In this document: piece after piece, positions 57,869 through 64,000 of the stretch
Layout of the letters: every line of letters begins with the position of its first letter
Position numbering within the stretch: the first letter of the stretch is position 1
Program-made: the position numbers and the translations under genes
Assembly (NCBI RefSeq): GCF_029407905.1
Contig: NC_073635.1
Location: 32,789,501 to 32,853,500, forward strand
DNA length: 64,000 nucleotides
Reading direction: 5' to 3'
Source: Bubalus kerabau
Taxonomy: Eukaryota > Chordata > Mammalia > Artiodactyla > Bovidae
Notes under the pieces: model-generated
Databases searched by the model: none
What the model was told of the DNA's origin: nothing
Seen by the model: the letters and a program-made list of their open reading frames with translations, nothing else

Positions 57869-60117
57869 ATCGTGTGTGTTATGAAGAAAAGCAGCTCTTA
57901 CTGGAAAAACTGTGGAGATGGGATGGGGATGGCAGAGAACTACCTTAGAAATTAGTCAGTTCTGACTAGAAAAGCCTATCAATCACACCATGCCAGGAAC
58001 AACATGCCTGTTCAATAGGTCAGTTAAGCTTAAAAGTATATACACCTTCCACAAAAAGACTAGTTGGGAGAAATAAACTTGGTCAAAGGACATAAAGTCA
58101 AAATAATTATTGAGGTCTCTTACCCAATGACAAACATTTTTGTCATCTCTCACCAAATAGCTGTTTCAAATGCAAAAAGGAAAAAAAAATCACAACAGTT
58201 GATACAAAAGAAAATATTCCAGTATAAAGCCTCAAAGGTTTGCCTCTACAGCTTTAACAAGGGCTGACATTTGGAATGCTGTCCTTTGATAAACACACCA
58301 CATACCAGAAACACCACCTCACTGAAAGTGTGGTCTATAAATCACTCTTAATCTTAAAAGTGCTTCGTTTCACACCAGAGACCAAGGCTCTTGCAGACCG
58401 TCCTGGACGGCGCTTCAGAGTCCTTGGCTCTTGGCCCTGAATGTGGCCTGTGCGGTGGAAAGCCTGGTCAGCCCGCGGAAGCTGTTTCCTTGAGTGGTGT
58501 CAAGGCTGCAGCAGTCTGCCGAAGACAAGCTGTCCACCCCTTGTGGATGTCTGATTCATCAAACGATTATAAACTATCCTTGGAGCTAAGAGCCAAGGAC
58601 TGGAGAAGACAGAGAGAACGTTCCAGAATGTGTAGGATTTTCTACTCAACGCCTGCTCTTTAAAAACTGTTTTCATTACAGTGGAATTAAGCAATGTGGA
58701 ACCCAGGAAGAAAACATACTGATGCTTCTAATTCTTAGAAGTCCCTCAGTGCATGATGAGATGGGAGGGAGAGAAAGCCTGTGTTTTTCAGGTAACAGCT
58801 CAGGTTCAACAGCTGCCTGGGGCCTTTCAGGACAAGGCAAGAGATGAAGACAGAGGGTACGGCCCACTCCAAGGCAGTGAGTGCTCCCCCACCCCGCTGT
58901 GTGGACCTCCACACCCTGCCACCTCCGGAGTGCCAGGAGTGCCCTGTCTTTCACACTCCAGGGATCAAGGAGAACGTTGAGATGGTGCTTCACCCTACTA
59001 AACTGGCAGGGAGAGTTTCTGAAAACGAACAGTACACACACGCACAGGCATCTTCCACATCAGTAACTAAATGGGAGGATCTACAGTACAAAATAATTTA
59101 TTGAAAACAACCAGTATGTTCTTGTAAACCTCTAGTGTCAAGTTTTCAAGTTGATTTCCAGGGGCTAATGTATCTAACAATGTATTTAAGTAGGACAAGG
59201 CAATTTTAAAACCCATTAAAACAAAAACCAAAAACTTACTTAATATACATACAAGTGCTTTGGGGGAAAACTCTCGAGTCCTATAATACAGTTCATGGAA
59301 CTGAGCGGTTAGACACACAGACCTAACTTGGGGAGTAGTGTCTTGTTGAGGAAAATGTTTATTGCAGTTCAGTGTACTACTTAACTTAGATGGCTCACTG
59401 GATAAAGCCAAGGAGATTATGGTTTAGAGGTTAAGAACTTGCCTAAACTAGTTACCTGGTATTTTTTTTTGGGGGGGGGGTTTAATTCACAATTATTTGA
59501 TTCACAATTATTGTCTTCTCCCTAGAAGCTAGATGGCATGTTTGTCATCCTGGGGAGAAATTAGGACAAGATAGACCGTAAGTCCAACATTACCTTTGGA
59601 GTGTAACACTGCGAGGACCAGCACTGGCTGCTATTCAGGTGTAGTTCTGACTGAAACTCACCCAGCCTGGAAAATGTTACTTGAATAATTTGCTATGATT
59701 GCTTAGTCATATAAAAATGGAAACCTATGTAAAAGGACCTAAATTAATAACGTCAAAGCATGACAAATCAAAAGCTTTTACTGTGGAAACTGTGTTTTAC
59801 CTTGGAGGACAGTGCGGTACGGTGGGAGCTAGCCCCACCAGCCGCTGGGTGCTCTGGGCCAGTTGAGGACCTTCTCTGAGCACCTTTCCTCTCCGTGAAA
59901 GCAGACTAAGCCCTGCTCACGGAGGCGTTAGGAGAACTCAAGAGATGAGACGTGTAAAGGACTTTCTTTGTATTGATGTTCCTTGGGAGGGACAGGGTTC
60001 ACTTAGGTATCTGAATTTGCCACAGCATTTTTATTTTAGTCTCAATTATCTCCTTCCATTTATTCTCTGTAAAGAAAAACTTCCAGAATGTTAATTTTTA
60101 TCTGCTGCACAATTCTG
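57869..60117. other. POLR1D intron, mostly unassigned
   Basis: 58380-58640 is GC-richer and carries a 14-bp inverted pair. An AATAAATTA on the minus strand near 59095 resembles a transcript end, but no coding sequence precedes it. A T9G10 run lies at 59462-59480. No exon supported. Confidence 0.4.
59462..59480. repeat. T-run followed by G-run, then 12-bp direct repeat
   Basis: About nine T then ten G. Just after, ttcacaattatt occurs at 59486-59497 and 59501-59512. Confidence 0.85.
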
Positions 60118-60268
60118 GCTTTTTGTTTTATTTTTAAGTATTTATTTATTTGGCTGCATTGGGTCTTAGTTGCTCCTGGGCCTGTGGAATTTTAGCTCCC
60201 CAACCGGAGTTCGAACCTGTGTCCCCTGCATTCCCAGGGGGATTCTTGACCACTGGATTTCCAGGGAA
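60118..60268 (-). repeat. CHR-2-like SINE, antisense
   Basis: 'tatttatttatttggctgca' to 'ccactggatttccaggga'. Confidence 0.82.
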
Positions 60269-60914
60269 CATAATTCTGTTTTGATGAGAAGCTGAGGGAT
60301 TGTTTATCAATGCAAAGAATATGAAGGAAATTCTATCTTTCTGTGGTTAATAAAGTGGGAGGAGATTTTCTGTGTACAGTGTACCTGATATCAAAATCAC
60401 CAGCCTGCTTGACAGAGCTCCCCAAATTCCCTCATGACACTGAGTGAGATTTTAAGGGGCCGATAGGGAGATGGGCAGACCCAGTGGGCACACAAAGCCC
60501 TCACATGGCCATGACCAATGAACTCCCTGACCAGAAGCACATAATGTGAAAGGTCCTATCCCATGTGTACAAAAAGAAAGCTGGTGCTCCTGGTTCTTCA
60601 GCCTTTCCAACAGTTCAGTGTGTTCACTGGAGAACTACGTCTGCTCTGTGCAAAGTCAGGAGCTGGACAACTCCCTGGAGGACGTGACCAACACGGGGAC
60701 ATACTCTGGACAGTTCACCCTTCAGAGCAGAGCCTCTCACCTGGAAAGTTCAGACTGAGCAGAGGTACCTTGATACGTTCTCTACCACATCTCTCGACAC
60801 TCTTAGAAGAGGGAGTCAGCAGTTCCCTCTTCTTAGGTCTGAATCAAGGACATGTTCGGGTCACCTTAAAAAAATGAGGAAGCAGCCACAATGCGTGGAG
60901 AGAGGGTGATTCCA
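60269..60914. other. POLR1D intron, unassigned
   Basis: 60546-60877 has open frames of 70 and 104 codons on plus with no recognisable product. No repeat family seen. Confidence 0.35.
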
Positions 60915-61022
60915 CTGCTGCCCTCACTGACTCTGTGACCTTGTCATCTTGGTTACGTACGTCATCTATAAAATGAAGATATTTCTACTACCCTTTCAGA
61001 GTTTATATGAGGATCAAATACA
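60915..61022 (+). repeat. MIR fragment
   Basis: 'actctgtgaccttgtcatct', 'catctataaaatgaagatat' and 'tatgaggatcaaata' in MIR sense order. Confidence 0.6.
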
Positions 61023-61129
61023 GTTATATAATTATTCTGTAACTATAAAGGACTGAACAAATGTAAGGTTTTAAGAATAATTTTAAGTGTGGGTCTACAG
61101 TATCGATTGTTACGTTAAACTGTTAACTA

Positions 61130-61345
61130 AAACACAAAAATACTATATAATAGCATCTATCAGGTGCATAGTGATTAATAGCAGAACATATTATCTCACT
61201 GACCCTCAGAAGAACTTTTAAAAGCTATTGTTCCCTTTATCCGTTAGACCAGGAAGGCTCAGGGAGGCTCCCTCGTCCGGGGTCAGCGGGTCAGGGAACA
61301 CCTGGTCTGACCTGGACAGCTCTGACTCCACATCCAGACAGCCTT
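61130..61345 (-). repeat. MIR-family fragment, antisense
   Basis: 'attatctcactgaccctcag', 'gctattgttccctttatccg' and 'cagctctgactccacatcc' resemble a reversed MIR. Confidence 0.5.
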
Positions 61346-61565
61346 CAGCTCACACACACCCTGATTGTATCCCATCCATGAAGATGTTTTCTACATTTGA
61401 GGATGATCAAGTGCTGCTTTGTCGGACACGGCCGAGTGACTCAACGAGTGACTCAACTTAAGTGCTGCTTTGGTGTAACATTGATTACAAGTTAATGTAT
61501 TTAAAGATGATACCCATGAAGTTTAATAGTAAGGAAAATGATGTTTTCATGAACCAAGTTTTGTG

Positions 61566-61778
61566 CATTCAGTCTGTCAGTCATGTCCGACTCTGCGACC
61601 CCATGGACCGTAGCCCACCAGGCTCCTCTGCCCATGGGATTTCCCATGCAAGAATTCTGGAGGGAGTTGCCATTTCCTCCTTCAGGGGATCTTCCCGACC
61701 CAGGGATCGAACCCCCATCTCTTCGGTCTCCTACATTGGCAGGTGGGTTCTTCACCATTGTGCCATCTGGGAAGCCAG
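61566..61778 (-). repeat. Bov-tA SINE, antisense
   Basis: 'cattcagtctgtcagtcatg' to 'tgtgccatctgggaagcc'. Confidence 0.92.
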
Positions 61779-62037
61779 GTTCTTGACCAGATAGTCTCTA
61801 ACTCAAGTGACTCTTTTCATGGTTAAGGTTAACAGAAAACAGCCCCATTTCCAACATGTTTCAGCTTGAACTTAGAAGTCAACAAGGGTTACTTGCCAAC
61901 AGTGCCATCTCTCAAACTGACCTCTTGGAACATAAACTCCAACAGAGCTTTGCTGTCTTCCTGTGAACCTGTGGGAGGTCTGCAGGCAACACCGTGGACA
62001 CAGTCAGCTGGACCTCAGGGCTTGGGCTGCCCTGCGT

Positions 62038-62135
62038 TCATATCCACTTACTAGCTGTGCAGACTCAGCACGGTTACTTAACTTCTCCAGGCCTCAGTTT
62101 CTTTTTCTATAAATGGGAAAAACGCCATCTACTTT
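62038..62135 (+). repeat. MIR fragment
   Basis: 'ccacttactagctgtgcaga', 'ggttacttaacttctccagg' and 'cctcagtttctttttctata' match the MIR core well. Confidence 0.8.
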
Positions 62136-62394
62136 GAAGGAGATTTAAACTGGTTTTTCCACCTGGCTGGTCTTCTTACTTTACAGTCACTGTTACGTGT
62201 CTGCTTTTGGCTAGAAATAAGCCTAGCTGGATTCTTCATGTCCTGGCTTGCTATGAAGCACACTCCCCTCAGATGGGGACCAACTTATTACAACAAGAAA
62301 ACAGAAAGGGAACCCCTGACTGCTACAAGTCTGGGCAGCAGGCAGTGACACACCTGTAGGCTGACACTTTTAAAGACTGACATTTTCAGTAGAA

Positions 62395-63655
62395 TAGGTT
62401 CTTTTCTCTTCATTTTATTAAGATATAATTGACATGCAGCACCATATAAATTTAAGATGTACAATGTACTGCTCTGACTCATATACATCATCATGAAACG
62501 ATGACCATAAATTCAGGGAACATCCATCATCTCATACAGAGGCAATGTTAAAAAAAAAATGGAAAAAAGTTTTTTCCTTGTGATGAGAACTCTTAGGATT
62601 TACTCTTAGCAACTTTCATATATAACACAGCATTGTTAAATTATCATTGTCATGCTGTACTTACACCCCTGGTTCTTATTTATCCTATAACTAGAATTTT
62701 GTACCTTCACCGCCTTCATCCAATTCTCCTCCCCTCACCTCCTGCCTCTGGAAACCAGAAATCTGATCATTTTTTTCTGAGTTTGTTTTTGAAGTAGAAT
62801 TGATCTACGACACTATGTTAGTTCCTGGCATAAACACAGTGATTTGATATTTTTAAACATTTCAAAATGATCACCATGATAAACCTAGTTGTCATCTGTC
62901 ACCAAAGACAGTACATAATTACTGACTGTATTTCCATACTGTGCATTTCATAATGTGACTCATTCATCTTGTAACTAAAAGTTTATACCTCTTGATAGCC
63001 TTCACCTATTTTCTCTCCCTTCCCCAGATCCCTCCTCTCTGGCAATTACTTGTTTTTACTCTGTATCATGACTCTGATTCTGTTTAGTTATGTTTGTTCA
63101 TCTGCTGCATGTTTTAGATTGCATATAAGTGAAATCACACAATATTTGTCCTCCTCTGACTTATTTCATATTATCTTCTAGATCCATGCATGTTGTTACA
63201 AACACCAAGACTCCATTCTTTTTTATGGCTGAATAATATTCCACTGTGTGTGTATGTACACACACACACACACACACATCTTCTTTACCCAGTCATCTAT
63301 CAATGGGCACTAAGGTTGCTTCTGTATCTTGGCTATTGTAAATAATGTTGCAATGAAATAGGGGTGCATATATCTTTTTGAATCAATGTTTTCATTTTCT
63401 TTGGATAAATACCTAGGACTGGAACTGCTGGGCTGATGGTAGTTGTACTTTTAATTTTTCGAAGAAACATCACACCATTTTCCACGGTGGCTGCACTGAT
63501 TTATATTCCCACTAGCCATGCAGGAGGGTTCTCTTTTAACACATCCTCAACCAGCACTTGTTATTTCTTGTCTTTTTGATCACAGTCATTCTGCTGGATG
63601 GGAGGTAGGATCTCACGTGGTTTTAGTTTGCATTTCCTGGGTGTTTAGTGATGTG
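62395..63655 (-). repeat. Old L1 3' region, antisense
   Basis: 'taagatataattgacatgca' (3' UTR), 'catataagtgaaatcacaca', 'tttatggctgaataatattc' and 'gatcacagtcattctgctgg' run in reverse L1 order. A (CA)n run lies at about 63256-63279. Confidence 0.85.
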
Positions 63656-64000
63656 TCAGCAGCAGAATAGTTTCTAATCGTAAGGCCCTAGAATCCCCAT
63701 TTTTTTCTCATCCATTTGATGACAAAGTACCGTGTTTGCCATGTAGACAAACAAAAAACTAGGAGAACAATCATAGAACCAAGTTCTGAAGGCTTAGATT
63801 ACAAGGTCTGTGGAGAACATAAGTTGGACTCTTTTACTTTGATGGACACTGAACTAGATGAGAATAGTCGCCTTTCTTTATCTTCAGGGAATGAGATGAT
63901 AATTGATACTTATTTCCCCAACTGTATATTAATCACTTCTGAATAAAAAACCTGTTAAGTATTCCAAGCACTGGGATTTATGCTTAAGTATGCAAGTATG
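63656..64000. other. Unassigned, holds a 76-codon open frame
   Basis: 63716-63946 is open on plus and encodes an acidic peptide. The stop codon overlaps TGAATAAA, so a poly(A)-like signal follows at once. No family recognised and no splice context. Confidence 0.25.

Noticed and set aside
59067..59411. 114-codon minus-strand frame with an AATAAA near its end as a POLR1D 3' end
   Set aside because: The peptide has no likeness to any POLR1D isoform and there is no acceptor in phase.
43731..64000. RPAC2-specific exons of POLR1D and the shared first exon
   Set aside because: Both strands were read for the RPAC2 core and none was found; these exons should lie beyond the window.

Overview
This window is nuclear DNA of a bovid ruminant, most likely cattle or a close relative. 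It is packed with families found only in ruminants: BovB LINEs, Bov-tA and Bov-A2 SINEs, cetartiodactyl CHR SINEs and young bovine-type L1 copies. These sit beside mammal-wide MIR, L2, MLT1 and MER5 fossils. Most long open frames are pieces of reverse transcriptase or of SINEs.

The only protein-coding gene I can support is POLR1D, on the minus strand. Two exons of its alternative isoform (usually called isoform 2, distinct from the RPAC2 polymerase-subunit isoform) are present. A 75-bp middle exon lies at 53574-53648 and the terminal coding exon at 43466-43730. Splice sites, phases and the predicted peptide all agree. The first exon and the RPAC2-specific exons were not found and should lie beyond 64 kb. 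So about 42.7-64 kb is the 3' part of POLR1D (terminal exon, a 9.8-kb intron and part of the upstream intron), and 1-42.7 kb is downstream flank. In mammals this flank leads towards the homeobox genes GSX1 and PDX1, from general knowledge of the locus; neither gene is in the window.

Layout. 0-8.5 kb: nested repeats (L1, BovB, SINEs, an MLT1 LTR with internal sequence). 8.5-12.2 kb: repeat-poor DNA that reads like conserved noncoding sequence. 12.2-18 kb: SINEs, an L1 with an inverted piece and a 2.7-kb BovB. 18-21.6 kb: a CA microsatellite, a GC-rich block with a YY1-type site and a second repeat-poor block. 21.6-25.2 kb: repeats. 25.2-27.8 kb: a third repeat-poor block. 27.8-31.5 kb: BovB nested in old L1. 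31.5-35.0 kb: a decayed gammaretrovirus-like provirus remnant (one LTR plus protease/polymerase, minus strand). 35-42 kb: BovB, then an old L1 5' region split by a young 2.1-kb L1. 42.7-64 kb: POLR1D exons and introns, with no BovB, fewer SINEs, a large inverted repeat at 47-48 kb and old L1 copies at 50 and 63 kb.

No functional RNA gene, CRISPR array or intact mobile element was found. The most notable items are the POLR1D alternative exons with a CpG island over the terminal exon, the 0.9-kb inverted repeat in its intron, a young L1 with a probable 3' transduction, and the three repeat-poor blocks. Repeat family names come from recognition by eye, so subfamilies are approximate.
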